NCBI GenBank assembly: GCA_029564595.1
Contig: JAKQPS010000001.1
Coordinates: 124,001-188,000 of the forward strand
Length of the DNA: 64,000 bases
DNA from: a bacterium
GTDB taxonomy: Bacteria; UBP15; UBA6099
Direction of reading: 5' to 3'
The notes under the pieces were generated by a model that was given only the letters and a program-made list of their open reading frames with translations, did no database searches and had not been told where the DNA came from. Positions 40,998 to 50,218 of the stretch are shown in pieces (within the stretch, counting starts at the first letter, position 1; each line of letters begins with the position of its first letter). The position numbers and the translations under genes were made by a program.

Positions 40998-43298
40998 TTA
41001 TTTCACCGCGACCGGCAGATATGTTTTAACAGGCGCGCGGGAGTTGTCCGTAAACGCCGCCGTCGCAGTCAGCAGAATCCTGCTTCTGTTTGAACGCGGC
41101 GTCACGGTAAAAACAAACTCAGCGGCCGCTCCGGGTGGCGCGGAGACGACGCGGCGCGGAGGCGAAACGGAAGCGCCGGGGTCGTCGGAAGAAAGACGCA
41201 GAGATACTTCCCCTCCGCGCGCTCCGGTTTCCACTTTAACCGTAACTTTATTGGCTGAGCCTCTGGAAAATGACTCTCTTTCCGAATCAGCCGTTATCGC
41301 TTCAGGCGAGTAGGCGGGGTCGCCGGGCCGGAATTTCATGCTTCGCGGCGCGCCCGAATGCGTTTTGTAATCGACGCGCAGTTCGACCGCCATGGCTGTC
41401 TCAGGCAAAGTGAAATCAAAAGAGCGTCCGGGTTGCAACTTGTCCCGGCGCGCGATGACGGCCCCTCCGGAAGAAGTCTTGACCGCAATCTCATTCGCGA
41501 CGGAAACTCCTAGGTTTGCTATTTTATATGAGCGATCTTTTCCATTCTGCGAACCCGACGGCGAAACTGACAGGTCTCTGAAGATGGCGCTCAGGATGTC
41601 GGACATGAAGGGATTGAACTGTCTGGAGTCATGCCGTCTGACGGCTGGAGCTGAAAGAGAGCGGTCTGAAAAATTCGCGTAAAAGACTCCAGCCGCGATG
41701 TTTGATTTCACGCATTCGGAATACGAACGGACGAAGGCGGGGGCCGCAAGAGCTTCATCGTATCCTGTTCCGAGAGCGGAACCGCCGCCCCATCCCGAGA
41801 TGACAACCGCCGCGCCGGGCGATTTCTCATTTTCCCTCGGAGCGCATTCTCCGACCGCCAGTTTATCCGCGTTGATTCCGTGTATCGAGATTTTTCTGAA
41901 ACCTACGCGGGATGAATCGATGTCATCAGGGCCTGAATATGAAATAGGTCTTTTATACGTGTCGAGAGAATGCGCCGCCGCCACAGCCGCCGCGACTTTC
42001 GCGGCCCCGGACAGCGAGATGTCCCAGTACAGTATGTTCGGAAATTCGCGCAGAGCCACGACTGTTTCGGGGACGTCCCTGTCGATGACCGGGACAATCA
42101 TTATCCCCGCGTCCCTTGCCGCCGCGACTAGAGACACGGGCGGCGTTTCCACCCGAACTGCGTTGACTCCCATATTCGCAAGAGATTCGAGATCGGATTT
42201 CGCCCATGCCGCTTTATAAGTGGAAGCTTTAACCAGTCCGCCCGCTGAAACAAGCCCCGGCATCCCTTCGACGCCCTTAACTGTGAAAGGTTCGCCGTTG
42301 ACAAAAAGTTTTCCGCCAGAAGATGAAACGGACGCCGCGTGGAATTTCATCGACATGCTGTCAGAGCGGCCGTTTTCGCCGGATACCGATATTTCCGCAG
42401 TGAGAGTATCGAAAGAGTCTTCCGCTGCCCATTTGAATTCAACCGCTTTGCCCGACGGGCCAATAGTCAGCTTTTGTGATTTCTCAAACAATTTTACGCC
42501 TTGCGGATCAGAGATAACCAGAGAAACGGCGAACTTCTCAGTCTCCATGTCGGAAACGCCTATCATGGCGCGAAAAACGTGTTCCGCGCCGATTGAGTTG
42601 TTCTTTTTTGCGGATCGCAACCTTTCGAAAGCTTGTATATACACCGAAGGATGGCAGATGATGGAGACTTTGCCGGAAATCCCGGCGTCGCCTGAAAATG
42701 TTCTATCATCATGCGCGGCGATCTTTTCAGAGCGTCTAACGGGATTGTTTGACACGCGCACGGCGATGACGTTTTCAGCGCCCGCCCGCGCCCACCGTCC
42801 AACGCTGAACGCTTCCGGCCATTCCAGAGTCCATATATCCGCGTATGTGCCGGGCTGTCTGTCCTCCAACGGGTTTTGGAACCCCGGATTGACCAACTTC
42901 TCTCCGTTCACCCAAACCTCCGCCTCGTCGAGAACCCTTTCAATTCTGAGCAAAGACGGCTTAGAATTCTTCGGCAGAAAGAATTTTTTCCTGTACCACC
43001 CTACATTCGACTCCGAATAACCTTGTCTGCTCCAGAATCCGGGGACTTTGATTGATTTCCATTCCGAATCGTCCATCCTAGGGTCCGAATAGCCGGGGTT
43101 GTCCCCAGCCTTAAATTTCCATTGACCATTCAAAGAAATTACAGTCCTGTGGGAAGACGCATAATTAATCACATCTGCTCCCGCAGAAGAAGCCCCCAAG
43201 ATAGAAGAGACGCAAACCATAAGGAACGTCAAAAACGAAACGCTCAAGCATGGAGCGGAGATTTTATTCTTGATGTGTTTATTGCTTTTCACATGCAT
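40998..43298 (-). CDS. Exported GH2-like protein, probably without the acid/base glutamate
   Basis: 766 residues from ATG 43298 (AGGAAA upstream); an in-frame start at 43355 would add 19 residues without a better site. A signal peptide ends near 'SSAGA'. The order is that of GH2: sugar-binding jelly roll ('SLNGQWKFKAG', 'VGWYRKKFFLP', 'AEVWVNGEKL'), Ig-like sandwich, then a TIM-barrel part ('NGEPFTVKGVEGMPG', 'MGVNAVRVETPP'). Where GH2 enzymes have 'W..GNE', this protein has 'NILYWDISLSG', so the catalytic Glu and the Asn before it are missing. The C-terminal ~200 residues are further beta domains. Probably a glycan-binding or structural relative and not an active hydrolase. Confidence 0.8.
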   Translation of the reverse strand: MHVKSNKHIKNKISAPCLSVSFLTFLMVCVSSILGASSAGADVINYASSHRTVISLNGQWKFKAGDNPGYSDPRMDDSEWKSIKVPGFWSRQGYSESNVGWYRKKFFLPKNSKPSLLRIERVLDEAEVWVNGEKLVNPGFQNPLEDRQPGTYADIWTLEWPEAFSVGRWARAGAENVIAVRVSNNPVRRSEKIAAHDDRTFSGDAGISGKVSIICHPSVYIQAFERLRSAKKNNSIGAEHVFRAMIGVSDMETEKFAVSLVISDPQGVKLFEKSQKLTIGPSGKAVEFKWAAEDSFDTLTAEISVSGENGRSDSMSMKFHAASVSSSGGKLFVNGEPFTVKGVEGMPGLVSAGGLVKASTYKAAWAKSDLESLANMGVNAVRVETPPVSLVAAARDAGIMIVPVIDRDVPETVVALREFPNILYWDISLSGAAKVAAAVAAAHSLDTYKRPISYSGPDDIDSSRVGFRKISIHGINADKLAVGECAPRENEKSPGAAVVISGWGGGSALGTGYDEALAAPAFVRSYSECVKSNIAAGVFYANFSDRSLSAPAVRRHDSRQFNPFMSDILSAIFRDLSVSPSGSQNGKDRSYKIANLGVSVANEIAVKTSSGGAVIARRDKLQPGRSFDFTLPETAMAVELRVDYKTHSGAPRSMKFRPGDPAYSPEAITADSERESFSRGSANKVTVKVETGARGGEVSLRLSSDDPGASVSPPRRVVSAPPGAAAEFVFTVTPRSNRSRILLTATAAFTDNSRAPVKTYLPVAVK

Positions 43299-43355
43299 CA
43301 TTTTCCTGCGCCACGTTATTTTGTGCTTAACCGCAATCATTGTCGCAACCATCAA

Positions 43356-43673
43356 TTAAAGCGAGCAAACTTCATACCACATCGAGAATTGTGAATGACA
43401 GTGATTACAATCACAATCATACAGACGCGACAACAGGAAAGCAACAAACATGGCTATTGTGTTGAATTCGGCTTCAGCTTGTAATACATCATTTGCTTTA
43501 CATTGTAGGAATTCCATAAATTGACAGCGCGAGGAAGTCTGTCGATCATATAGATGCCATACAACTCTCAACGAGAAAAAACCGCTTGCGTAGGAGATTA
43601 TTTTTAGATTTATAATGAGCGTGTTTCTCGAAAAAAGCGATTTCCGGGCGCGGCCCAACGTCGTTTGTTGATA
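43356..43673. other. Gene-free AT-rich region between the GH2-like gene and apbE
   Basis: No gene seen. It contains an inverted repeat GTGATT-AC-AATCAC at 43401-43414, a possible operator upstream of the GH2-like gene. No matching regulator is nearby. Confidence 0.45.
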
Positions 43674-44681
43674 TCAGTCCGCTTCAAATTTCGAAAAGCC
43701 GGATGAACGGAAAAGCTTTCTTTCCTGACTGACAATGAGGGCTTCGACGCCGTCGATGCTCTCAATGAGTTTAATTCCGTCTGAGGGGCCTAGCACGCAA
43801 ATTGAAGTGGAAAGGGCGTCGGCCTGCATTGCGGTGCGCGCTATGACGGTGGCGCTGATGCACCCGGTTGCACTTTTGCCCGTTCTAGGATCCATGATGT
43901 GTATAAAACGTTTCCCATTTGATTCGAAATACTGCTCATAATCTCCTGATGTGGTTACAGCCAAATCTTTGACAGCCAGTTTTAACAGGAAGTCTTCGGG
44001 GTCTCGCGGATTGCGGAGGGCGACTGTCCACGGTTTGCCGGCAGGCTTTGAGCCGACGCAGAGCACATCGCCGCCTGCGTCAATGATGGCGCTCTGAGCG
44101 CCGACTGCTTTCAGGGCTGCCCCGGCCCGGTCGGCGGCGTATCCTTTCGCGATAGCGCCGAGGTCGATCTCCATGCCGTCAGACTCGAAAACCACCGTTT
44201 TAGAGGAAGAATCGAGAGATATCTTGCGGAATCCCACACGGGAGGCCGCATTCGCGACGGCGCTTTCATCCGGCGCTGTTCCTTTCTCCAACGAAGTCCT
44301 GAAAATTTTCATAAGCGGCCCGACCGTTATATCGAAAGCCCCTCCCGTTATCTCTGAATACTCTATGGATTTTTCTAACATTATGAACAGTTCGTCCGAA
44401 GACTTGAACGGAGTCAACCCGGTCTTGTTCAGTGTTGACACCTCGGAATTCTCCGAGTACCTGCTCATTAGCTTTTCCACTCTGTCTATCTCTACGTAAG
44501 CGGCTTCGAGGGCGGCTTTCGCTCGCGCTTCGTCTTTTCCGTACACCGTAATCCCCACGATAGTGCCCATTTTCATTCTCGCGTCCTGAGCGCGAGAGGC
44601 TTCCCGCGAACAGCCGCCGGATACTAGGGCTGCGGCGACGATAGCGATTATGAAAACGAATTGGAATGGCGATTTTCTCAT
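43674..44681 (-). CDS. apbE: FAD:protein FMN transferase ApbE (lipoprotein)
   Basis: 335 residues from ATG 44681, which has AGAGG 5 nt upstream; 44702 is a poorer start. Attaches FMN covalently to threonines of extracytoplasmic flavoproteins such as Rnf/Nqr subunits. Lipobox 'VSGGC' anchors it to a membrane. Marks: 'MGTIVGITVYG', 'GGAFDITVGPLMKIF', 'EIDLGAIAKGYAADRAG', 'IIDAGGDVLCVG' and 'HIMDPRTGKSATGCISATVI'. No flavinylated partner is in the window. Confidence 0.95.
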   Translation of the reverse strand: MRKSPFQFVFIIAIVAAALVSGGCSREASRAQDARMKMGTIVGITVYGKDEARAKAALEAAYVEIDRVEKLMSRYSENSEVSTLNKTGLTPFKSSDELFIMLEKSIEYSEITGGAFDITVGPLMKIFRTSLEKGTAPDESAVANAASRVGFRKISLDSSSKTVVFESDGMEIDLGAIAKGYAADRAGAALKAVGAQSAIIDAGGDVLCVGSKPAGKPWTVALRNPRDPEDFLLKLAVKDLAVTTSGDYEQYFESNGKRFIHIMDPRTGKSATGCISATVIARTAMQADALSTSICVLGPSDGIKLIESIDGVEALIVSQERKLFRSSGFSKFEAD

Positions 44682-44916
44682 GACAACCTCTTTGCCGCGC
44701 ACGGTGTTCTGCGGCTACGAAATAATTTCGGAGTTTATTATAGTCGAATCATGGCGAGCGCGGTATTGTGCCGCAAAAGCTCGAAATGAGATATTCTCCG
44801 CGATTATGCTCCAATCGCGCATGACTTGTTTAACTATAAAATTTTTTGTTCCGGGATTTCTCTGCCGCGCGAGCGCTCTATAATATGAATGAAGATTTCT
44901 TAAGGATGTGACATAC

Positions 44917-45474
44917 ATGGCTAAAGTCAAAGGAATAACGCTTCTAGGCAGAAAGACGATTCTTGCAAATAAATACGGTCAGGACGTTCTGGAAAAAGTT
45001 CTGTCAGCCATGAAGCCCGAACACAGGGAGGCGATGGGAGCGGCGATAGCTTCATCGTGGTACGAAGGAGAGATTTTCAAGGACTTCAACGAATGCATAA
45101 GAAAAACGCTGCAGGCGTCGGACCCCGATGTAATGGAGCATATCGGAGAGATGATGGCTGACGCCGGGTTAAAGGGCGTGTACAGTTCGCGCCTGAAGGA
45201 CGGCGATGTGTCGCAGACTCTTTCCCGCGCGGCCTCTCTTTGGAAGACGTTTCATGACACCGGGGAACTCACAATGGAATCGGAACCCGGCACCAAGAAA
45301 GCCATTCTCAGAATCGAAGGATACGCTCTTCCGCATAGGGAGAACTGCAGGAACCTTTTGGGTTGGGGACGTCGGATGGTCGAACTTTCCGGCGGTTCGA
45401 ATGTGAAGGTGGCCGAACACAAATGCGTCTGCAAGGGCGACGATATCTGCGAGATGAGCGTCGAGTGGGAATAA
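44917..45474 (+). CDS. V4R-domain protein
   Basis: 185 residues from ATG 44917 with AAGGA upstream; a TATAAT lies at 44879. The C-terminal half has the V4R (4-vinyl-reductase-like) pattern with a Gly-rich turn 'LGWGRRMVELSGG' and a cysteine cluster 'HKCVCKGDDICEMSVEW', which may bind a small ligand or metal. The N-terminal half is helical ('GRKTILANKYGQDVLEKVLS'). V4R modules usually sense small hydrophobic ligands in regulators. No output domain is attached, so it may act as an adaptor. Confidence 0.72.
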   Translation: MAKVKGITLLGRKTILANKYGQDVLEKVLSAMKPEHREAMGAAIASSWYEGEIFKDFNECIRKTLQASDPDVMEHIGEMMADAGLKGVYSSRLKDGDVSQTLSRAASLWKTFHDTGELTMESEPGTKKAILRIEGYALPHRENCRNLLGWGRRMVELSGGSNVKVAEHKCVCKGDDICEMSVEWE

Positions 45475-45691
45475 GTTTTTAACTGCGCTCTTAATTTTTC
45501 TGGTTGATTCATAAATCACAACATAACCAAAGCGCAAGCCGGCGTTTAGAGCGTCGGCGGAAGAAGCCGTCAGACAAATATTTATTGAGGTTGCGCGGGA
45601 AATATTTGTGTGTTAGATTTTTGTGGGCTTTTTCACAAGCCTTTGCGGATACAGGAGCAAAATAAATTCACATAACATGGAGGAATGTTCA

Positions 45692-46882
45692 ATGGGCAAG
45701 TTCGAAGATGTGGTAATCATCAGCGGCGCGCGCACTCCGATAGGGTCTTTCGGGGGCATTTTTAAGAACGTGATGGCGGCGGACCTCGGAGTGGTCGCGG
45801 TCAAAGAAGCCATTAAACGGGCGGGACTGGAAAGCGACATGGGGATTATCGACGACGTAATCATGGGTTGTTGCATGATGAGGTCGGACGAGATCAATAT
45901 CGCAAGGTGCGTTTCCCTGAAAGCGGGGATTCCGTTCACAGTTCCGGCGATGAGCATACAGAGGCAGTGCAGCAGCGGCATGCAGGCTATGGTGTGCGGG
46001 ATGCAGCAGATTCAGACCGGCGAGAGCGAGATTGTGTTGGCTGGTGGAGTCGAGGGAATGAGCCATGTCCCGTACGTGCTCAAGGACATGAGATGGGGAG
46101 CCCGGATGAGAAACGTCACGGCCACCGACGCGCTCACCGAAGGCCTGACCGACCCGCTGGGTGGTTTCATGATGGGCATCACCGCGGAGAACCTCGCCGA
46201 AAAATACAACATCTCGCGCGAGGAGCAGGATGAACTGGCTCTGACCAGCCAGATGCGCGCGGCCAACGCCATAAAAGAAGGACGTTTCAAAGACGAAATC
46301 ATTCCGGTTGTCGTCAAAGATAGAAAAGGCGAGAAGATAATGGACACCGACGAGCACCCGAAGCCGGAAACTACGATGGAAACGCTTGCTAAACTCAAAC
46401 CCGCGTTCAAGAAGGACGGAACGGTCACTGCGGGCAACGCGTCTGGAATAAACGACGGAGCTTGCGCGGTTATCCTCATGAGCGCTTCGAGAGCTGAAAA
46501 ACTCGGATTGAAACCGATGGCGCGCATAGTGTCTCACGCCGCGGCGGGCGTTGAACCTGAACTGATGGGATACGGCCCGGTTCCGGCGACGAAGAAAGCT
46601 CTCGAACGCGCGGGCTGGAAGCTCGAAGACGCGCAACTTATCGAAGTGAACGAGGCGTTCGCGGCTCAGTATCTTGCTTGCGAAAAGCTTCTTGGGCTGA
46701 ACAGAGAGATAACCAACGTGAACGGCAGCGGAGTGGCGCTCGGCCACCCGGTGGGCTGCACGGGCGCGCGCATCGTCATAAGCCTCATTTATGAAATGAA
46801 GAAACGCTCGCTCCAGAAGGGATTCGCTTCTCTTTGCGTGGGCGGCGGCATGGGCAAGACGATGTGCGTGGAAGTTCTTTGA
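45692..46882 (+). CDS. Acetyl-CoA acetyltransferase (thiolase)
   Basis: 396 residues from ATG 45692, with GGAGG 10 nt upstream. Condenses two acetyl-CoA to acetoacetyl-CoA or the reverse. Marks: 'ISGARTPIGSFGGIFKNVMA', nucleophilic Cys in 'SIQRQCSSGMQAM', 'GGVEGMSHVPYVL', 'EVNEAFAAQYLACEK', and the second catalytic Cys with its His in 'GSGVALGHPVGCTGARI'. It stands alone, with a strong terminator at 46932; a weak promoter (TTGCGC..TAGATT) may lie at about 45591-45619. Confidence 0.96.
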   Translation: MGKFEDVVIISGARTPIGSFGGIFKNVMAADLGVVAVKEAIKRAGLESDMGIIDDVIMGCCMMRSDEINIARCVSLKAGIPFTVPAMSIQRQCSSGMQAMVCGMQQIQTGESEIVLAGGVEGMSHVPYVLKDMRWGARMRNVTATDALTEGLTDPLGGFMMGITAENLAEKYNISREEQDELALTSQMRAANAIKEGRFKDEIIPVVVKDRKGEKIMDTDEHPKPETTMETLAKLKPAFKKDGTVTAGNASGINDGACAVILMSASRAEKLGLKPMARIVSHAAAGVEPELMGYGPVPATKKALERAGWKLEDAQLIEVNEAFAAQYLACEKLLGLNREITNVNGSGVALGHPVGCTGARIVISLIYEMKKRSLQKGFASLCVGGGMGKTMCVEVL

Positions 46883-46931
46883 CAGCAGCGATAACGGACT
46901 GATTTATTGTCCTGATTTACGAAGGCAATCA

Positions 46932-46965
46932 AGCGCCCGGCGGTGTTTCCTCCGGGCGCTTTTTT
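46932..46965 (+). terminator. Rho-independent terminator of the thiolase gene
   Basis: AGCGCCCGG, 11-nt loop region, CCGGGCGCT, then TTTTTT. Strong stem and U-tract, about 50 nt past the stop codon. Confidence 0.93.
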
Positions 46966-46970
46966 CATTA

Positions 46971-46997
46971 TTGCCTTATCTGCCGTATTTCTATAAA
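46971..46997 (+). promoter_or_regulatory. Weak promoter candidate just before the GNAT gene
   Basis: TTGCCT, 15 bp, TATAAA, then 8 nt to the ATG at 47006. The -10 is good and the -35 spacing is short. No Shine-Dalgarno is present, so a leaderless start is possible. Confidence 0.35.
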
Positions 46998-47005
46998 CTC
47001 TTGCA

Positions 47006-47449
47006 ATGGAGTCTGACGGCTTGAGCATAAGGGAAATGAGAATCGACGATTATGATGCGATTGTCAGACTTTGGCGTCGCGCGGGTCTAACTTTCCGGCA
47101 GGCGGGACGCGACTCGAAAGAATCGTTCAAAAAACAGCTCGAAGCGCAAGGCGGTCTGATGCTCGTCGCCGAGCAGAGTGGTGAAATCATGGGGGTGGCC
47201 GTCGGCAGCCATGACGCCCGCAAAGGCTGGATCAACAGACTGGCGGTGGAGCCTTCGCATAGAAATAAAGGCGTTGCGTCGGCTCTCGTAAAAACTTTGG
47301 AAGTTGAATTCGAGAAATTAGGGCTTCCTGTATATTCCGCTTTGATTTCAGGACGAAACAAAGATTCAATCTCCCTGTTCAACGGCATGGGCTACTCATG
47401 CGATGAGGACGTGAAATATTTCTCGAAGCGGTTCGGCGATGATTTGTGA
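47006..47449 (+). CDS. GNAT family N-acetyltransferase
   Basis: 147 residues. Acetyl-CoA-dependent acetyltransferase fold with unknown target. Marks 'LSIREMRIDDYDAIVRLW', the acetyl-CoA-binding 'RLAVEPSHRNKGVASALV' (motif A, Q/RxxGxG/A) and 'NKDSISLFNGMGY' (motif B). It sits after the thiolase terminator with its own -10 box. Confidence 0.92.
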   Translation: MESDGLSIREMRIDDYDAIVRLWRRAGLTFRQAGRDSKESFKKQLEAQGGLMLVAEQSGEIMGVAVGSHDARKGWINRLAVEPSHRNKGVASALVKTLEVEFEKLGLPVYSALISGRNKDSISLFNGMGYSCDEDVKYFSKRFGDDL

Positions 47450-47652
47450 CGCCTTATTATCGACAAGGTCAGATTTAAATACCTTGGAATATTCTCCCCA
47501 AAACCATATTTCTAACGATAACCTCAATGTGGGTCTTTAGAGGATTGTGTCGTTGCGAATGTGAGTTGATTGCAATATATTCCGCTATTCATCAGAATAA
47601 TGTAAATATTTCGGGCTGAACGTTTCTCGGCTCGGTTGCGGGAATCGGAAAA
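47450..47652. other. AT-rich intergenic region before the MBOAT gene
   Basis: No gene and no clear promoter; AT-rich compared with its surroundings. An AACGATAA at about 47513 looks like part of a sigma-28 -10 box but lacks a -35 at the right distance. Confidence 0.4.
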
Positions 47653-49074
47653 TTGTTATTTAACTCTTATGTGTTCATATTCGTTTTTCTTCCGATGACG
47701 CTGGCGGTTTATTACTATGCGGGAAAACGCGGGAATATAGGATATCCGGTCGCCGCGCTGGGGGCGGCGTCGCTGGTGTTCTATTCTTGGTGGGACTACC
47801 GCTATGTGTCGTTGCTGTTGATTTCGATAGCTTTCAACTTCTTTGTGGGCAGGGGAATCGAGAAGTTGCGGGGGAAAGCTCTGATTGTGGCCGGTGTGGC
47901 GGGAAATCTGGCGCTGCTCGGCTATTTCAAATACGCCAATTTTTTCATCGATTCAATCAACGCGGCGCTGGGCGCGGATATCGAACTGACTAAAATCGCG
48001 CTGCCGCTCGGAATTTCTTTTTTTACTTTCACCCAGATCGCGTATCTTGTGGACGCGCACAGGGGCGAAACAAAAGGCTACGGTTTTCGCGAGTACCTGT
48101 TGTTCGTTACGTTGTTTCCCCATCTGATAGCCGGGCCGATTCTTTACCACAAAAGCATGGTTTCCCAGTTCAGAGACCCGCGCGTTTTTATGTTTTCTTG
48201 GGAGTCGATGTCCAAAGGAACCGCCCTTTTCGCGATGGGGCTTTTTAAGAAGACGATTATTGCGGACAATCTGGCCCCGCTCGCCGCATTCGCCTTCAAC
48301 GCTCCCGGAGAAATGACGACCCTCGACGCATGGCAGGGCGCTTTGGCGTACACGTTCCAGTTGTATTTCGACTTCTCCGCCTACTCCGAAATGGCCATCG
48401 GGCTGGGATTGATGCTGAATATGAAACTGCCTGTGAATTTCGATTCGCCGTACAAGTCGAAATCCATAATCGAGTTCTGGCGCAGATGGCACATGACGCT
48501 GTCGTTTTTTTTAAAGAACTACCTATACATACCTCTCGGAGGCAACCGGCGCGGCGAGTTGAGAAAGATGGTCAATATATTCATTACGATGCTGCTTGGC
48601 GGTCTCTGGCACGGGGCAGGGTGGACGTTCGTTTTCTGGGGCGGCCTGCACGGCGTTTACCTTGTGGCAAATCATTCTTTTCGAAAACTTTCAATCAAGT
48701 CGCCTGCGGCTATTTCTTGGGCGCTGACTTTTTTTTGTGTCGTAGTCGCTTGGGTTTTCTTCAGGTCGTCCTCGATGTCCGACGCGTTCAGTATGATAGC
48801 GTCGATGGCAGGAGCAAATGGTCTTGTGCTTCCATATGAGTTTTTCGGCAGGTTCGATTTTATTCCATCCGCTTATGTGGGGGAGTTGAGGTTCGGGTTG
48901 AAAGGGCTTTTGTTCGTTGCTTTTTGCGGCGCTCTGTGCATGTTGCCGAATCCGACGAGATTGATTGAGAAGTTCATGCCCGACGCCCGGTGGGCGTTTG
49001 CCACAATCATTTTGCTGGCGGCGTCGCTGTTTTCTTTCAACAAAGTGAGCGAGTTCCTGTATTTTCAATTCTAA
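47653..49074 (+). CDS. MBOAT family O-acyltransferase (AlgI/DltB-like)
   Basis: 473 residues from a TTG start that gives the family-typical opening 'MLFNSYVFIFVFLP'; the Shine-Dalgarno is weak. About ten membrane segments. The MBOAT core is visible as 'FSAYSEMAIGLGLMLNMKLP', 'WRRWHMTLSFFLKNYLYIPL' and 'LLGGLWHGAGWTFVFWGGLH', the last with the catalytic His. AlgI-type proteins move acetyl groups across the membrane for polysaccharide acetylation, working with an SGNH partner such as the next gene. Confidence 0.93.
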   Translation: MLFNSYVFIFVFLPMTLAVYYYAGKRGNIGYPVAALGAASLVFYSWWDYRYVSLLLISIAFNFFVGRGIEKLRGKALIVAGVAGNLALLGYFKYANFFIDSINAALGADIELTKIALPLGISFFTFTQIAYLVDAHRGETKGYGFREYLLFVTLFPHLIAGPILYHKSMVSQFRDPRVFMFSWESMSKGTALFAMGLFKKTIIADNLAPLAAFAFNAPGEMTTLDAWQGALAYTFQLYFDFSAYSEMAIGLGLMLNMKLPVNFDSPYKSKSIIEFWRRWHMTLSFFLKNYLYIPLGGNRRGELRKMVNIFITMLLGGLWHGAGWTFVFWGGLHGVYLVANHSFRKLSIKSPAAISWALTFFCVVVAWVFFRSSSMSDAFSMIASMAGANGLVLPYEFFGRFDFIPSAYVGELRFGLKGLLFVAFCGALCMLPNPTRLIEKFMPDARWAFATIILLAASLFSFNKVSEFLYFQF

Positions 49075-49109
49075 ACCGGAGCGGGAGCGTTCTTTAAGCG
49101 GTAAACGCA

Positions 49110-50057
49110 ATGAAAACTGAAAACGACCACAAAAGATATTTCTTCGGAGTATTTTTCGGGCTTGCGGCGTTGTTTTTGACCGTAGGAGCTTTCAATTATG
49201 TTCTTGACCCGTTCGAGATGAACGCGCATTTCGATTTCGGGCTGCCGTGTGAAGCTGTTTCGATGAAAGCCAACCCGCAATTGTATAAAATCATCCAGTT
49301 CGAAAGAGAGCCGTGCCCCAACATTATTCTCGGCGATTCAAGAGGGAACGCGTTCGCGCCGGATGTCGTTAGCGGGATGACGGGCGAATGCGCTTTCAAT
49401 TTTTCATTTCACGGCAGTTCACCGTCCGAGGCCCGCGACATTCTCAAGAGAGCCTCCGGCTCCGTCGCTTTGAAAAATGTCTATATGGCGCTCAATTTCG
49501 ATTACATGGGAAGGAACGAGTTGCGGGACGCGGTGGCTCAGGCTGAAAAGACCGCCGACAGTCCGTTAATCTACTATTTTTCAATCTTCACCGCGAGAAT
49601 CGCCGCAAGAAACCTTTCGGATTTGCTGCGGAATAAAGAAGCGATTTCGACGAATCCGCCGCCGAGAAGCCAAGAGGAACACTGGCGCTTCATGCTTGAA
49701 AAACGCGGCTCGCTCATATTCAGGAATATGACCTATCCGAACCGGAATCTAGGGATTTTAATGGAGATAAAACAAATATGCGACAACGAAGGCGCGCGTC
49801 TGGTTTTTATCATTCCGCCGACCCATGCGGATTTTAGAAGTCTCATCGGCAAGCACGGGCTTGCGGAAGGTTTCGAGAGATACAAAGCCGACCTTGCCTC
49901 GATATCCGAAACGGTTGACTGCGATTACGACGGAGAATTGACAGAAGACAGGAATAATTTCTCTGACCCGACCCACGTGACGAAGGAAACGATGGAAAGG
50001 ATCGCAAAGGATGTTTTTACCGGTGAATACGAGATTTGCCGAAGTGGGGGGCTGTGA
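49110..50057 (+). CDS. SGNH/AlgJ-like acetyltransferase partner
   Basis: 315 residues, 35 bp after the MBOAT gene. One N-terminal membrane segment (about 10-30), then an extracytoplasmic SGNH-hydrolase-like domain: 'IILGDSRGNAF' (catalytic Ser), 'NFSFHGSSPSEARDILKR' and C-terminal 'NNFSDPTHVTKE' (Asp-x-x-His). With the MBOAT it forms a two-gene O-acetylation module for an exported glycan. The flagellin gene follows, so a glycan on the flagellum or cell surface is a possible target (inference). Confidence 0.82.
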   Translation: MKTENDHKRYFFGVFFGLAALFLTVGAFNYVLDPFEMNAHFDFGLPCEAVSMKANPQLYKIIQFEREPCPNIILGDSRGNAFAPDVVSGMTGECAFNFSFHGSSPSEARDILKRASGSVALKNVYMALNFDYMGRNELRDAVAQAEKTADSPLIYYFSIFTARIAARNLSDLLRNKEAISTNPPPRSQEEHWRFMLEKRGSLIFRNMTYPNRNLGILMEIKQICDNEGARLVFIIPPTHADFRSLIGKHGLAEGFERYKADLASISETVDCDYDGELTEDRNNFSDPTHVTKETMERIAKDVFTGEYEICRSGGL

Positions 50058-50071
50058 AAAGCGCGTTTTTT

Positions 50072-50094
50072 CCGAATCCCTCAGTAGGATTCGG
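50072..50094. other. Perfect 8-bp intergenic hairpin
   Basis: CCGAATCC / GGATTCGG with a 7 nt loop, shortly after the SGNH stop; it may help end that transcript, although the T-run is 10 nt away. The flagellin leader hairpin at 50231 has a similar CGAATCCC arm. Confidence 0.5.
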
Positions 50095-50184
50095 AGCTAA
50101 CCCGTTTTTTCACGAGCGATATCCGGGTTAATCATTAACTAGAACTGGGCAAACGAGAAATGACAAGATAAATTTCCGCCACTA

Positions 50185-50211
50185 TAAACTTTTCTCAAGG
50201 AATGCCGATAA
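50185..50211 (+). promoter_or_regulatory. Sigma-28 (FliA) promoter of the large flagellin gene
   Basis: TAAA (50185-50188), exactly 15 nt, then GCCGATAA (50204-50211): a complete match to the sigma-28 consensus. Start expected near 50219, so the leader is about 308 nt. Confidence 0.93.
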
Positions 50212-50218
50212 CAAGAGA

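Noticed and set aside
45689-46747. A 352-codon open frame antisense to the thiolase gene
   Set aside because: Shadow frame without recognised domain or start signals.
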